DNA from: Ignelater luminosus
Lineage: Eukaryota; Arthropoda; Insecta; Coleoptera; Elateridae
DNA length: 64,000 bases
Reading direction: 5' to 3'
Assembly: GCA_011009095.1 (NCBI GenBank)
Contig: VTPC01000456.1
Span: 71,117-135,116 of the forward strand
In this document: positions 44,340 through 57,289 of the stretch, in pieces
Layout of the letters: the number at the start of each line of letters is the position of its first letter
How positions within the stretch are numbered: position 1 is the stretch's first letter
Position numbers and translations under genes: made by a program
The notes under the pieces: model-generated
The model's database searches: none
Seen by the model: the letters and a program-made list of their open reading frames with translations, nothing else
What the model was told of the DNA's origin: nothing

Positions 44340-47070
44340 ATTCGAATATAAATTCACGGACAACTGATGACAATCGTTGGAGTACACGCGATAAATAACG
44401 ATGTGCGAATAGACGAAAAAGAAAATTTTTTCAACGCACTAGACAAACAAATAAAGTAAATAAAAAGGGCGAATTGGTGGTAATCGGAGATATGAATAGT
44501 TGAGTAGACAGAGAAGAAAAGATGATGTTGTGGGAAAATAATTCGGAGAAGATACAGTAACAGATAATGGAAGAAGGCTGCGCTACCTATACGGACAGAA
44601 TTGATGATAGCGAATACGTTCTTCCAACACAAACAGATTTATCAATATACTAGAATTCATCCTACACTAGGACTCAGATCGATCATAGATTTAGTAATCG
44701 TTAAGAGAGACCGGAATATTATTTTTAAAGATGTACGAGTACACCAACAAGCCGAATGTGTATCCGACCTTTGAAGAGGTACCAGTAGAAAAACTAGATA
44801 CTCCCAAATACAACTTTACCTCCTAAGACAAGAAAACATAAAGAAACTATTCCAGGACAGATTAGAAGGGAAACTAGATACAAATATTAGAAAATGTCAA
44901 AGAAGAGAAGTATTCAGCGAAGAATTGAAGCAGAAAATACAACTACACAAAGAAAGGTACAAAAAATGATTGACAGATAAACACGGCGGGAATACATCGA
45001 CTGCAAAAGACAGGTTAAAGCTCAAGTCAAACAGAAAAAAAACGAACATTGGGATAGCGTGTGCAGGAACATAAGCGGTACGATAAATCACAACAGATCG
45101 AGGGAAGCGTGGAGAGTAATCCGTAGTTTGAGCTAAGAAACGAAGAAAGGAAATTACATTGAATTAATTACGCCCAAACAATAGGTAGAACATTATGAAA
45201 TATTATTACAAGAAACAAGACCAGAATATCAAACAAGAGAAGAGATACCAGAGGAAATAGCAGTAACGGAAATAAAAGAGGAAGATATCGAGAGGGCACT
45301 AAAAAACGTAAGAACAACAAATCAGTGGGTTCAGGAAATGTTCGAATAGAGCTGCTTAAAAACGGAGGCAAGAAACTAGTCAAAATTATAACTAGCACGT
45401 TCCAAAAGATAGAAACAGGAGATGAATATTTCTCACATAATATCGATCTACAAAAAATGGAGACAAAGGGTGCTGCCTTAACTACCGCGGCATTACTATT
45501 ATACCGAGGATAGCTAGATTATTCGGAATAATAATAAAAAATAAAATACAAAGTGAAATGAGTGCTTTCTCGGAAAAACAAAGTGGTTTCAGACAATAAT
45601 ATTTGCGTAGTAAGACAGATTATAGAAAAAAAGAAAGCAAAAAATACAGAGACGCGCATGATTTTTGTAGATTTACAAAAAGCGTATGACAATGTGCCAA
45701 GGCAAAGACTCTGGACAGCTATAAGACGAATCAACATCAACAAAAAGTGGCTAAAGGTGATAACAAAACTATACACTAATACAGTAGGACGAATCAAACT
45801 AGGCAATAAATTAACTAGAGGATTTGAGTTACCGAAGGGATTGAAACAAGGCTGTACGTTGTCATCGATTTTGTTTAATATATACGTGGAGCAGGTGCTG
45901 GAGAAATGATACTGTAACGAGCCATCCCTCGAATATACTAGAGAAGTCTAGAACGGACTCGGCGTTGCCGGTCGAATATACCGGAGGAGTCTGGAACAGT
46001 CCGACCGTCGAATGTACGAGAGAAGGCGCGAACCTTCTAGGCTCATCGAGAGGAACGAGGAAACGTATATAAGCGGTAGCATCAATAGAGCCAGTTAGTT
46101 ATGCAATTAGTTCTGCAGTAAATAACCGCGTGTAGTTACGAACGAAATAAATGTAATTAGTGATAAATAAATTATTCCATACATAAATAAATATATAATT
46201 TAGTGTAAATAAATACTGGAAATAAATTGTAATAAACTAAGTAAAAATAAATATTAAAAATAAATAAACATTTTTATTAAAACGCTACAATACCGAAAAT
46301 GCTGAGGAATGGGAAAATTGCGCAGGATGAGGAAGATATGACCTACATGGTGAGAAAAGTGAAAGAGGATTGCATACAGTGGGAACAAAATATAAATATT
46401 GAGAAAACAGAATATATGTGGGTGGGGGAACAAAGGAATAACTTAAACACAGATGAAGAAACGATTAAAGCATGCACAAAATATAATGGTTACAACAATA
46501 TCAAACGCAGGAAAAATAGACAGAGACATAGAAAAAAAAATAACAAAGGGAAGGAGGGCCATGAAAGCCCTACATGGAACAATCTGGAATAGACACCTCA
46601 CAAAAGAAACAAAAAGAAAGATATTCAATACGGTAATAGAAAATATAACGACATACGGAGGAAAAATGTAGCCAATATGAACAAACATAGAGATAAAATA
46701 AGAACAGTCGAAGTAGACTATATGAGATGGTGCCTGCAATACACCCGTAGGGATAAAATTCGGACGGAAAATATATGGAGAGAAATGGAGGTAAAATCCT
46801 CGGTTGCTAATAAACTAGAAAACAGAGCTCTAAAATGGTACGGACACGTTAGTCGTATGGGAGAAGAAAGGTGGCCGAAAAGGATTTTAGAATGGTCACC
46901 GAAAGGAAGAAGAAGAAGAACAGGACGACCAGCCGTAAAGTGGAAAACATAAATAACAAAATCAAGGGAAGTAAAAGAATTAGAAGAAGGCGACTGGGAA
47001 GATAGAACACATTGGAATCTGAAAACGGCAAACCTCTAAGAGAGGGAGAGAGAAAGAGAGAAAAAGAGAT
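44340..47070 (+). mobile_element. LINE 4, endonuclease C-terminal half to RT tail, interrupted by a solo LTR
   Basis: Plus-strand blocks in order: LMTIVGVHAINNDVRIDEKE near 44367, NTFFQHKQIYQYTRIHPTLG then LRSIIDLVIVKRDRN near 44620-44720 (endonuclease with its terminal SxIDL motif), KNGGKKLVKIITSTFQ, RMIFVDLQKAYDNVPRQRLW near 45655 (RT), LTRGFELPKGLKQGCTLSSI with LFNIYVEQVLEK up to 45908, then the LTR, then IAQDEEDMTYMVRKVKED at 46319 (just after the catalytic ADD), NINIEKTEYMWVGE, RAMKALHGTIWNRHLTKETK, and the tail LKWYGHVSRMGEERWPKRIL with RRRRTGRP near 46900. The stretch holding the ADD box is missing at the LTR site. The copy ends in a GA-rich tract at 47040-47070. Frames are interrupted by stops in the linker between endonuclease and RT. 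Confidence 0.9.
45913..46289 (+). mobile_element. solo LTR, 377 bp, ATAC target duplication
   Basis: It begins TGTAACGAGCCATCC and ends AAAACGCTACA, so has TG...CA ends, and is flanked by ATAC on both sides (45909-45912 and 46290-46293). A TATATAAG box lies at 46066-46073 and several AATAAA signals follow from 46146 onward. The first 130 bp contain three diverged copies of a segment beginning TCGAATATAC or TCGAATGTAC, spaced 40-50 bp. A 4-bp target duplication and this layout fit a Ty3/gypsy-type LTR. It lies inside LINE 4, so it arrived later. No internal retroviral-like coding region remains, as expected after recombination between two LTRs. Confidence 0.85.
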
Positions 47071-47079
47071 GTCGTTCAT

Positions 47080-48050
47080 AATGTTCTTTTTTATCTAACG
47101 ACAGCTGCACTGAATTAGTAGCATTGGTAGGTGAAAGAAGTACGTCCAATTATGGTGATGGCGGTAGAGGTGGTTAAGAGAGATTGGCGCGTCGACAGTT
47201 TGTTTTTCGAATGTTGGTACCCGATGTTGCTTATATTGATGACCAGATATGCCATACAGCTGGTTGAAACACTGGTGTTGCAATGTGTATTGATCAAAGC
47301 TGATAGGTGCTCAGATATTGCCATTAAGTAAATTGTTGTTGGGTCCCAAAAGCCGCAATGCGGGGCTCGCGGCAGGGACAATGGCCGTCTTGGTGATGTT
47401 GATGAAGGTGAAGAGAAAAAACCAACTTAACGAAATTTGTAACTTCTGTTGATTGGAGCATGCAAATGGTTTTCAGGGACACTCCATTCGGCAGCAGTCG
47501 GTAGGAACAAACGATGGTAGTGGTAAGATAAGTCTGGCGTTGAGAATCGGATACTTAGGAGAGCAAGAATCGCAGGAATCTTTTGTAACGCTTCATTCTC
47601 TTGTTTAGCCTGTATATCCAGACTCCAGGCTACCCTTACATTGCCTTGTTCTACCGCCTGGTCGGAGTGTGCAGGGCTGGATGTTGCTGGAGTTGTTAAA
47701 CTGTTACCAACCTCAAGTTCGGTGTCTGATCTTGACATTCTGGTATGCTAGTTTGAGGGTGTTCTGGTTGTCAATCTTTGAAGTGGCAAAGCGGTCACTG
47801 CGCTTCCATAATTTCTAAATATACAGTTTATATTGGCGAATAACTAAACATAAAAGTAACTTTGTTAGAAAATTAATAAAAGGTTTCTGAGTACTAAAAG
47901 GCAGGCAAACCATTGAAGAAAGTTGTTAGTGTTTGGCTGATACTTCGAAAACGAAAGAGTAATGCACTTGAAACATTATTTGCACTCATATGCGTTACTT
48001 CTTTTTCTTAAAGTGCCTAAAAAGTCTGTTATTGTCATTGCGGTTCATTG
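47080..48050. other. unassigned stretch with minus-strand open frames
   Basis: Minus-strand frames at 47427-47738 (103 codons, starting MSRSDTELEVGNSL) and 47115-47381 (88 codons) lie in line and have more balanced composition than the flanks. They could be pieces of one decayed coding region, but I recognise no domain and assign no function. Confidence 0.35.
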
Positions 48051-48059
48051 CTGCAGGTT

Positions 48060-49310
48060 CTTAAGCCAAGATATTCTCCCTTCTTCCTTCGATCTTTCCT
48101 TGCCATATCACTTGTAGTATTCGATACTTATCTCATTTTGCGTAACGTATCCGAAGTATGCAAGCTTTGTCTCCTTCACAATATTCATAATTACTAGTTT
48201 CTTTTACAGATGATAAATCACACTATCATTGGTTACGTGGTGTATCTATGATATTATTAGCATATAAATGCTTGCAATCGCCGGAGAGAGGCTTCAGTGA
48301 GTGTCTATGCCTCCGCACTTGCTTTTTCAATTCTGCATTTGATCTCATATGAGTGGTCCCAGGTGTCTATGACGTTACACCTCAAGTATGTTATTTTGTC
48401 TGTTCTCTTCAGACTATCATTGCCTGCCTTGAACTGTATTGATAACTTGATTTTTACTTATGATCATAACATATGTCTTCTTGCTGTTAAGTTTCATTCC
48501 ATAGTTCTTACTGACGTTAACAATTCGATCTATAAGTCTTTGCAACCCCTCAGCACGGTGTGCTCAGGATATCTCAGACTATTTATTAACTCACCGTTGA
48601 TGGTTATTCCGTTTTCTATTCCTTTTAGAGCCTCTTGAAATAGTTGTTCTGAATACGCACTGAAGCAGAGGAGAGAGTATGCAGCCTTGTCTTATTCCTT
48701 TTTATACTAAAAATTCCTCGGACAGCCGATGGTCCACGCGAACTATTGCTCGGTGTTTTTTATAGAGATTTCGATCAGCATCTCGTGTAGTATTCTGTCA
48801 AAGGTCTCTGCAATTCTATGAAACAGGCGTTGGCATCTCTCGCTTTTTGTATTAATGCTTGTATGCTAGAGCGCTTCTCTCGTACCAAAAACGTTGCGAA
48901 ACCCAAACTGCGTATCAGCAATGCCCTCCTAAATCTTCCTATATATAGGTGCAAAAATTATATTTAGGAAGATTTTCAATGCGTGGCTCATAAGGCTGAT
49001 AACTCTGCTCTCTTTACATTTCTTGGTGTTTGGCTTTTTTGGTAACGGAATAAACACAGATAGGTACCAATATTCGGGCACCTTGCCGATATCATATATT
49101 CGATTAAAAAGTCGTGTTATAGTTTCAGTTTGTTCGTCTTCCAATAATTCCAGAACTTCAGCGTGTATTTCATCTAATCGAGGTGATTTATTATTATTTT
49201 ATCTTACTTCTTCTCTTATTATGTCCGGTCCATTTTCAGCGTGTTTGTCTATTTCTACTTGGTAGTTTTCCTCACTGAAGAGTTCTTCCATATATTCCTT
49301 CCATCTGTTT
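48060..49310 (-). mobile_element. LINE 5 remnant, reverse transcriptase
   Basis: On the minus strand: ETITRLFNRIYDIGKVPEYW then FIPLPKKPNTKKCKESRVIS then LMSHALKIFLNII (49120-48970), TQFGFRNVFGTREALYA near 48900, QRLFHRIAETFDRILHEML near 48790 (RT 'AFDRV' region with the first catalytic Asp), LFSAYSEQLFQEALKGIENG near 48640, then INSLRYPEHTVLRGC near 48570 where the catalytic YADD has become YPEH, and YGMKLNSKKTYVMIISKN near 48460. The endonuclease is missing. Frameshifts and stops occur between blocks. Confidence 0.85.
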
Positions 49311-49319
49311 AAATTACAA

Positions 49320-52300
49320 AAATAAAAATAAAGATCCTGATCTTGATCCTGATATAGTTGCTTCTACCTATAACATTGAGTCTAATGATTTTGTTCATGA
49401 AGATTGTGATTTATCTAAAAAGTCGTTCTGGTTAATACAACACACAGCGGAATACTAAGCTAAAGTTAATTAATAGCATTTTACTAATCTGTTCAGTAAA
49501 CAATCAAAATTTGTTCTCCTAATGGGTGTTTACGGGGAATTTTACATCTAACAAATCAAGTGTTAAATCGGTGAGAAAAGAAAGAAAAAAAGGCAAAGAA
49601 AATGAATTTTCTAACAAACGTGCTGTTAAATCACAATAAAAATGTGATGGTTGTAAGTTAAAGGAAAGTGTGAATCAATATTTCTAATAAGATCTTTAGG
49701 GTGTTGTTCTATTCAATTCGATTCTTCGTCCTCGTTATATTAAGAGCCGCCCTCGCACTACGCTTTGTTTGCTAATAACCACAAAGTGTAAATAGAATTT
49801 ATTTATTAGTAAAACGAAATTTCTGTACAAAAGCTTATCACGACTAGCATAGCACCGACCTATCGGCAAAAGTAATTGGGAATTATCGATTATAGGATTA
49901 GGATTGGTTAATTACGACAGAGCAAATTTATATCCCATCACATGTGTTTATATTCACGCTCCCCATAGTTCAGTAATCAACCTGTAAATTGAACCTGAAC
50001 ATGAATTTTACATTCTATACCATTAAGATCAAACAAACGAATTGTATGCGGGAATTCAAATGGTTTTATTTGTAAAGGCTTATAAGCGCCTACTTATTAA
50101 AGCGATATTGCGAAAGAGTAATTCAATTTTCTTAATTTTCTTTAAGCTTTGCCATGAAACCACCTTATATAACTTTCGTCTTGGAACAAAAGACGAAGCC
50201 CATTATTAGAGCACCGAATCTGAGAGGAACAAAAAGTACCCAACAGAGAGCAAGCACGAGCAGTAGCCAGCAGCCAAGCCACACCAGAACTGTACGAAAT
50301 ATGTATCAAATTAAGTGATTTCGCAGTTCAGTAACTTCTGAATTCGAGATTATTAATTTCATTTTGTTCTCAATTTTACAGTTTATTATTCTGAGGTTTT
50401 AGGAAAGTTTTACAGAAACGCATTTATTCTCGAGGCTCTATTTAAATGAAAGTTTTGAGACGATTTCTACCGCAGAATAATATTGCATGGTGAAGATTAA
50501 AGTTTTAAAATTAATCTCCGGAAACGAAATTTCAAAACTATGAGCTTTAAATTTAAATAAAAAAAAACAGAAATGTCTAATGTGAAACGTTGAAGGCAAA
50601 TTTTTAAGCGCGGCTTTTATATAACAAGCAGATAGGGAAGGGCCGAGGTGACGATTACGACATTTCACCTGTCAGGGATAACGACTGCGTTAGGAATGAT
50701 AAATTTTAAATGGAGTCCATTTTAGCACATTGCGTATAATAAATGTGCAACATACCTACCCGGCCCTTCCATTCTCGTAAATTCTAACCTTGCATAAAAA
50801 TGTATAGAATTCATGAACCTAACAGCAATTGTTAGAAATATGAGACAATGACGAATTAAAAAATTTCACAAAATCTGTGATGCCCTAAAAAATGCGGAAG
50901 CTGTCGCACTTTATCTTTGTATGTGTAGAGTGTAGAGGAACGTTTGGGTCCCATATGCTTTAGGTTATATTGTAGGAAACCGGTATTGCAGCCTTATATT
51001 GTGTTTAAAATTTTTATGGCTCGTAATTTGATGCAGCGTTCATAGTTGAGAGTGTTTTGACACGTCCTTTTTTAAAAAGAGGAAGTTTATTGAGAATTTT
51101 TATTGCAACATTTCAGTTTTTAAAGACTTCAGCATTTATGGTCGTTCTCATATGAAGGTGACAAAAAATCGGCAATCGCAACTTTTTTTTTTGTTTGCCT
51201 TTAGAATCGAAAACATACAGAAGGAATTTTTTTTCCAATACTTGTTACTTTGATTATCCCTTCCTTTGAGAACATAGTTATTAACAAGAAGCACACCAAA
51301 ACGATTTTTTAAGTAAAACTTGCTTCTTAATTCTTAAATTTTCTTGGTATTTGGTGATTAAAACAGTTATTGCACAAATAAAATTATCAAAACCAATTAA
51401 AAACGTCACGATCAACATGAAAAAAACACTAAAGTAGTCTCTATATGGTAAAACTTTAGATGCTAATACGGTTACCATGGGACCTAACAGAATGTCTAAA
51501 TTCTATATACTTTTGCAATACTAAATACCACTGAGATAAAAACTCGGAGATATTTTGCTGTTGCTCTTTTTATATTGATAACATAAATTCTATCTGTTTC
51601 ATTATAAGAGTCAAACAAGTACTTTTGAGAACCTGCCAACAAAACAAAGAATACGTTTGATGCTACACACTTCACTCGGCGCTTTCTTTGTTTGTTGCAA
51701 TCCGAGGGTCTTTTCATGAGACTGTCTGGAACTTCTTTACGGAAAACATGTAACTTTCAAGCTGCAACTCCGAACATGTCTAGTCTTTTCAGGAAAAAAT
51801 TGTTTTTATCGACATCGCTTTGGAATTTTGCTGACTGATGTTTTCTATGCTGTTTCTTTTTATAAGAGCTGCATTGTATCAAATACAACAGTATCTGTGT
51901 TGAAGGTCTTTTTGATTCATAGGCATATAAGTAATTAACTAGAACAGAAGGACTTTTTTTTTCTAACTCAAAACTGAAACAGGCCTCTTCTTGAGTTGCG
52001 TGAACTCCGCTCGTATTCAAGTTACTCATTTCATTATAGAAGCTCCGACTTTTTGGATACTGTTCTGCTCTTGACATAAATATCTTAGAGACAATTTAGC
52101 GTTCGATCAGTGGAGTGATTGAAAGGATTAGCTGTACTCTTTTATGGAGCACGACAGGCATTTCTGTCTTAATTTGATACTTTTGAGACGCAAAACTGAG
52201 TTTCTGAGCATCCGTATTCCAAATAATTCAAATCCAAACTGTTTCCTAACTTAATTTTCTAAAAGTCTAAAAAGCTTTGTGATATGCTTTTCATTAAACA

Positions 52301-52880
52301 CTAAACGCCTGTCGTACCACTTTCATTATGAGTTCTCAAGAGAGCTATTCGAAATATGCAGGTGTTTTAAAGAGACCCTTGTTTATCAGTGTACAATCTA
52401 AGCATTTCTCGTAATACTGCCAATAATCAGCTAGTTATGTTTGAAAACGTACTGTTCATTTGAAGTCAATTCATGAATTTGATTTGGGACTAACAGTGAT
52501 TCAGGTCAGTATTGAGATAAATTACATAGGCAATTTTTTGATAAGCAAACCTTTACCGGTTTTTGAACAGAAACCTTTTCAAAGGGAATCAGTTGAGAAT
52601 TCTTTGCCGAAATATTGCTCTGCCAGACCCATCTCAGTCACAGCTCACAGTAACGTAGTATATTAGAGAAATTGGTCGAATGATGAAGAAGAGACGTATA
52701 GTAATTGACAGTTAACTACATCCTACCTATTCGTAGAAAAACCGCTTTAGAACCCGATTTACACTTCATACTTGGAACTACTAAACCCAAAAGTATCATT
52801 AGTAAGCAAATTAAATGTTGAAATTGTAATCAGTTAGGACAATTGCGATTTTTTTTGCTTTTTCCAGTTGGATGATGAAG
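49320..52880. other. mostly AT-rich stretch, nothing firmly recognised
   Basis: Three minus-strand frames in a row (51757-52077, 51496-51717, 51281-51478) could be parts of one old coding region; the last has a hydrophobic segment. No motif is recognised. A TATATAA at about 50166 is followed by GC-richer sequence to 50300, without a recognisable gene. Confidence 0.4.
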
Positions 52881-54910
52881 CATAGCAGAATTTTAAGACT
52901 GTAGTACTTTCGGCTGCAGAAGTGTTCCAACAGGCGGTAAAAGGAGGAAGGTTACTTGATGGTGAAGTGATGAAGTGAAAACAGAGGTGCTGCACAAGAA
53001 AGAAAAACAAAAAGAGTAAGACTCAAGATGCACATGACAGGTATAGGAAGGGGAGAGTTAAGGTGAAGCAAGTTGTAAAAGCTGTTAAGGAACAGACGTT
53101 GGAGAAGTTTGGCGGGTTTCTGGAGCAAAGTGTCACGTAAAACCAAAAACTTTTCTATAAGGTCATGAAAAATATGCGGAAAGAGACTGGAGTTGATTGC
53201 CCGTTAAACTTTATTAATGATAAGAAAGAAAATGTCCTATCAAAAAAAGTGAAATAATGGAAAGATAGAAAGAATATTTTAGCGAGTTGCTAAACAGGAA
53301 TGAAACGGATGTGGAAGAGGTAGCTGACAATGACACTCGATGAAGACTCATCATCCCATCTAAGAGGTGATTTACACCAACCAAGGGAAGCCGCACCACC
53401 TTTCTGTGATTTGCAGCAAATATTAACTAAAATTAAGCTAAGTAAGGCAACTGTCCAGGATGATGTGACGCCTGAGATGTTGAGATACATGGGTAATGCT
53501 GGAGAGAAGTTGCTTCATCAAGTTTTTGTGTTGGCTTGGGAAAAGTGCATCATCTCAAAAAGACTGGGGCCTGTCCATTATAGTTCCACTTTATAAAAAC
53601 GGAGGTAATATTTGTGCAACAACCACAGAAGTATTTCGCTACTAAGTAAGCCTGGTAAACTATATGGTAGAATACTTGAAAGAAGTTTGAGAGGTACAGT
53701 ACAACATAAGTTAGAAGAAGTAGTCCGACAAGTAATAGAGAAAACTATTAAATACGAAAAAAAAAGTCCACGTGTGTTATATTGACATACAGAAAGCCTT
53801 CGACTGGGTGCCATGGCAAACTATGAGGGAAGCTTCAGAAAGCTGCCAGGCCCCAGCAGTTCTAATTAGAAGAATTAAAAGTTTCTATAAATCGTGCAAG
53901 AATGAGGTAACGACTTGTCATTCTTTATCTCCACAGTTCACCACTAATACAGGGATGTGACAAGGAAACACCTTGAGCCCGCTTCTCGTTGCGGTAGTGA
54001 TGGACGATGCCCTAAAAAAATGTAAAGGCTTTAGAAGGTTCAAGTTTGAAAATTGAAGATTAAATCTAGTAATAATAAATGCTCTTGACTACGCAGATGA
54101 CGTGGTGTTACTTGCAGATACCGTACAGAAACTGCAGTATGATCTCAATCTTCTAACCATGACCCTCGAGGCAATAGGACTAAAAATTAATCTTAATAAA
54201 ACAAAGACCATGATAATCTCCAGGGAGCGGAAGATCCGTCGCATTTTGATTCACAGCGAAACCCTAAAGCAGGTGCAAGAATATAAGTACCTGGGGGTGT
54301 GGATAACAGAGGATGGAAACTGAGAAATGAGCTGAATGCAGGGATATCTGCCGCTGAAAAAATGATGCACTCAGCAAGAAACAAATTTCTTAAGAAGAGA
54401 AAAGTCACTGAGACTATTAAGTTAGCTGTGTACCGATCCACCTACGTACCCATATTCACTTACGGCAGGGAAAGTTGGATCCTGACCGTTAAAACTAAGA
54501 GTACGATCCAAGCTGCAGGAATGAGGTACTTGCGGTGTGTAGCTGGAAAAACTAGGAGGGATTGTGTGAGAAATTCTACCATTAGAGCGGCTTTCACAGC
54601 TGAACCTCTAGTGAGTCCGGTAAAGGCCGCACAGCTGGGATGGTTTGGCTATGTCAATAGAATGGGCCATTCGAGATATTCCAAGCAGGCATTAGAGGCA
54701 AGGGTTAAGAGAAAGAGGCCCAAGGTTGAAGAAGATCTACCTGGGCAGACAACATTCGGTCCTCGCATTTATAAAGACAGGTACCACTTGGGGGAAGGCA
54801 GTTCAGCTGGCTCAGAACAGACCCTTTACACCTTTCGGTAGATGAGGGCCAGGATTGAGAGTAAGAAGAGCGATTTTCTTAATTGCGCTGTAGAAATTAC
54901 ACTCGGGAGT
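52880..54910 (+). mobile_element. LINE 6 remnant, reverse transcriptase with intact YADD
   Basis: Plus-strand blocks: QAVKGGRLLDGEVMK near 52933, EKFGGFLEQSVT then NQKLFYKVMKNMRK near 53110-53175, LTKIKLSKATVQDDVTPEML near 53425 (the linker to the RT), HQVFVLAWEKCIISK, YIDIQKAFDWVPWQTM near 53777 (RT with first Asp), RRIKSFYKSCKN, GNTLSPLLVAVVMDDALKK near 53960, LDYADDVVLLADTVQKLQYD at about 54086 (intact YADD box), NLNKTKTMIIS and EYKYLGVWITEDGN (thumb), then in another frame the C-terminal FLKKRKVTETIKLAVYRST, FTYGRESWIL and AAQLGWFGYVNRMGHSRYSK. The endonuclease is missing. Frame changes and stops occur at about 53580-53770, 53960 and 54300. The wording resembles LINE 1. Confidence 0.9.
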
Positions 54911-54919
54911 AGCTTTACC

Positions 54920-57280
54920 TAAACAAATCTCTTTGGAAGGCAGACTATGGTTAACATGCTGTACATTTTGACACTTTCTATCTATTTATCGTTAAATCAA
55001 AAACTTGATCTTATTTTCCGACTCTAGTTAGCTGTAAACTTTTTGTAATCAATGTTAATAATGTTTTCTTTCTAGATTTCGCCCGTTACAAAGCAGGGAA
55101 AAAACCTGATAACTCAGTTTTCATCTAAAATGTTTAAATTCAGGCCAAACGTGTTTTTTTTTAACTGGAAGTGTTAAGATTGTTTAACAGAGCCTCCTCA
55201 GGATTTAGTGCGCTTTGAGGAAATTTCAGATCTTTGCTCCCTTGCTGCTTACAGCAACTAATATTACAAAGCCTCTGACCTGAAAGTTTTAATGTAAAAG
55301 TATGATCAATTTAAACAGCTAGGTAAGCACTTACAGATCTATACAGGTCTATAAATCTATACATTTGAAAATATGGTCTTGTTAGGCCTAGGCCCATAGG
55401 TGAATTGACTAAAAATTACCAAAATCAAAGATGAGTTTTCTTTCTTCTAGAGTCTGTTGATATCTAAACTGAAAATCACTATAGTGGCAGAGAGCTAAGT
55501 CTGTGATGCTTCAAAACACCTATATCCGCTTCTGAATCAGCTAATAATGAGAACGAAGATCTTCGATCTTCGGTGTATGTAAGTGGCTGAATCTGCTAAT
55601 TTTACAAAAGTGACATCTCCACTATTTCACTGAGCATCTACCGCTGTTGTAAGCCACAAAGAAACGATCCTGATTGTTTTCTGCTTTTCTTAAAGCAGCA
55701 TACCTTTTATAAATAACAAGCATTGTACTTGAAAGTTATTTACAACTGAAGAAGTTTTTTCAATTTTGGTTTCTGTGTCTGCTATTCTAATGATCAAGGA
55801 GAATCCGGTGTCATTCATGTTGCTAATCTTCAATTGAATCAAATCTAAAACGCCAATTATAAAAGCAGTATGTATTAACAATAACTTCCTTGGTTGTTTA
55901 AAACTAATCCGGAGCTTCTCTTAAAAATTTCTCAATTTCTTTCTTCTTGAAAATAAATATTTTTGATTTAGAATTTTTGGATTTGCGTTTTAGGAATGCA
56001 ACTAATTTTGTAAATCTACCAATATCGATGTTATTCTTTATATTTTAATGTGACCTTTAACCTTGAAACTGTCGACCATAAAGTCGAAGATTAGAGTTTC
56101 ATTGATTTTTTTGTTAAAATACACTTTCGGATTTGTGCGTAGAAAATATTGTCTGGCACTTGGCTATAAGTTTTTTATCAAAAATTACACATAATAATAA
56201 TAATTATAACAACAGCACTTTAACAAATAAGAAACTATGCCTTAATTTATAAAGAGTAATTTACGATTCCTAAGTATACGTACATAAAAATTCTAAGTGG
56301 CAAGGGTGTGATAAGTTAGTTTATTCAAGTTGACGTTGTAGTATCAAAAGATATGGTAATCCAATAACGTTCTGTACAAATGTTGACCTAGATGGTATAT
56401 CTAGATCACGATTACAAGATATGAATTTCTAAGCTAAAATTCTCGTAAAAGAGATAACTCAGACATTACGGCAGTTAGAGCAATATCGATACTGTAGCTA
56501 AAAAGATGTGTCCAGAAAAATTTGTGTTTTGGAACTATTACGACCTTTAGGTTAACTGAATTAGAACAAAAAACTGCAAACAATTTTGGTTTGGTTTTGT
56601 AGATAGCGGTTGAATGTAAATTTAAATTTAGTTATTCCTTCACAGGCAATTTACATTCAGTGTCTTGAAAAATTCATCCGCACTCTGTCACGTTGAAGGT
56701 CTACAATAAGTAATAGTTTCAGTAGGAATTGTTTTCTGTAATTCATTGGTGTGTATTGAATAAACCAGAACTTGGAAGTCAATTTGGAAGTTGCAAATTC
56801 CTTAGACAAAATTGTTTAATGCTCACGATTATCATTTTCTGTTGACTTGCGTTGAGCAGAATTATGTTATGTTCAGTCAGGTAAAGTTCTGAGGTTAATA
56901 GATAAATTGATCAACAGAATCGAATCTGGTCGAGCGCACACAGATTTAACAAAGTTCTAGTTTTTCTAGCAGCACAAAAATACAGACCTTGACAACAACC
57001 AAAAGTCAGTTTCTGATTCCATTGCACATAATAATACAAACAAGGTTGCTTGAAAACGGTAAATGTTGTGAGGAAATCCTTGCGTGCAAATCTATTTATA
57101 AATAAAACATCGTAGATAACTCTAAGCTGTATGAGAAAACAAACACGTAGTAGTACTAATTCTAACAAAAGACACAGCGTTCTCATTGGTAAAAGCTGTA
57201 GCCAAATACAAGAATAAATAATATTGAGTTGGTCATGATTATTACTACCCGAAAAAATCTTTTTCAGTAGTTCAAGGCGA
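54920..57280. other. AT-rich stretch, nothing recognised
   Basis: Minus-strand frames at 55690-55881 and 56911-57186 have no recognisable motif. A short AAT-type run lies near 56192-56204. Confidence 0.5.
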
Positions 57281-57289
57281 AATAAGAAA

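Noticed and set aside
45168..47079. Minus-strand Phe/Leu-rich frames
   Set aside because: Antisense shadows of LINE 4, rich in AAA and GAA codons on the plus strand.
50160..50300. TATA box and GC-richer leader as a promoter or LTR
   Set aside because: No matching second copy, no TG/CA ends with target duplication and no coding region follows.
51281..52077. Three aligned minus-strand frames as a membrane receptor gene
   Set aside because: Only one hydrophobic segment is visible and no splice sites or family motif link the frames.
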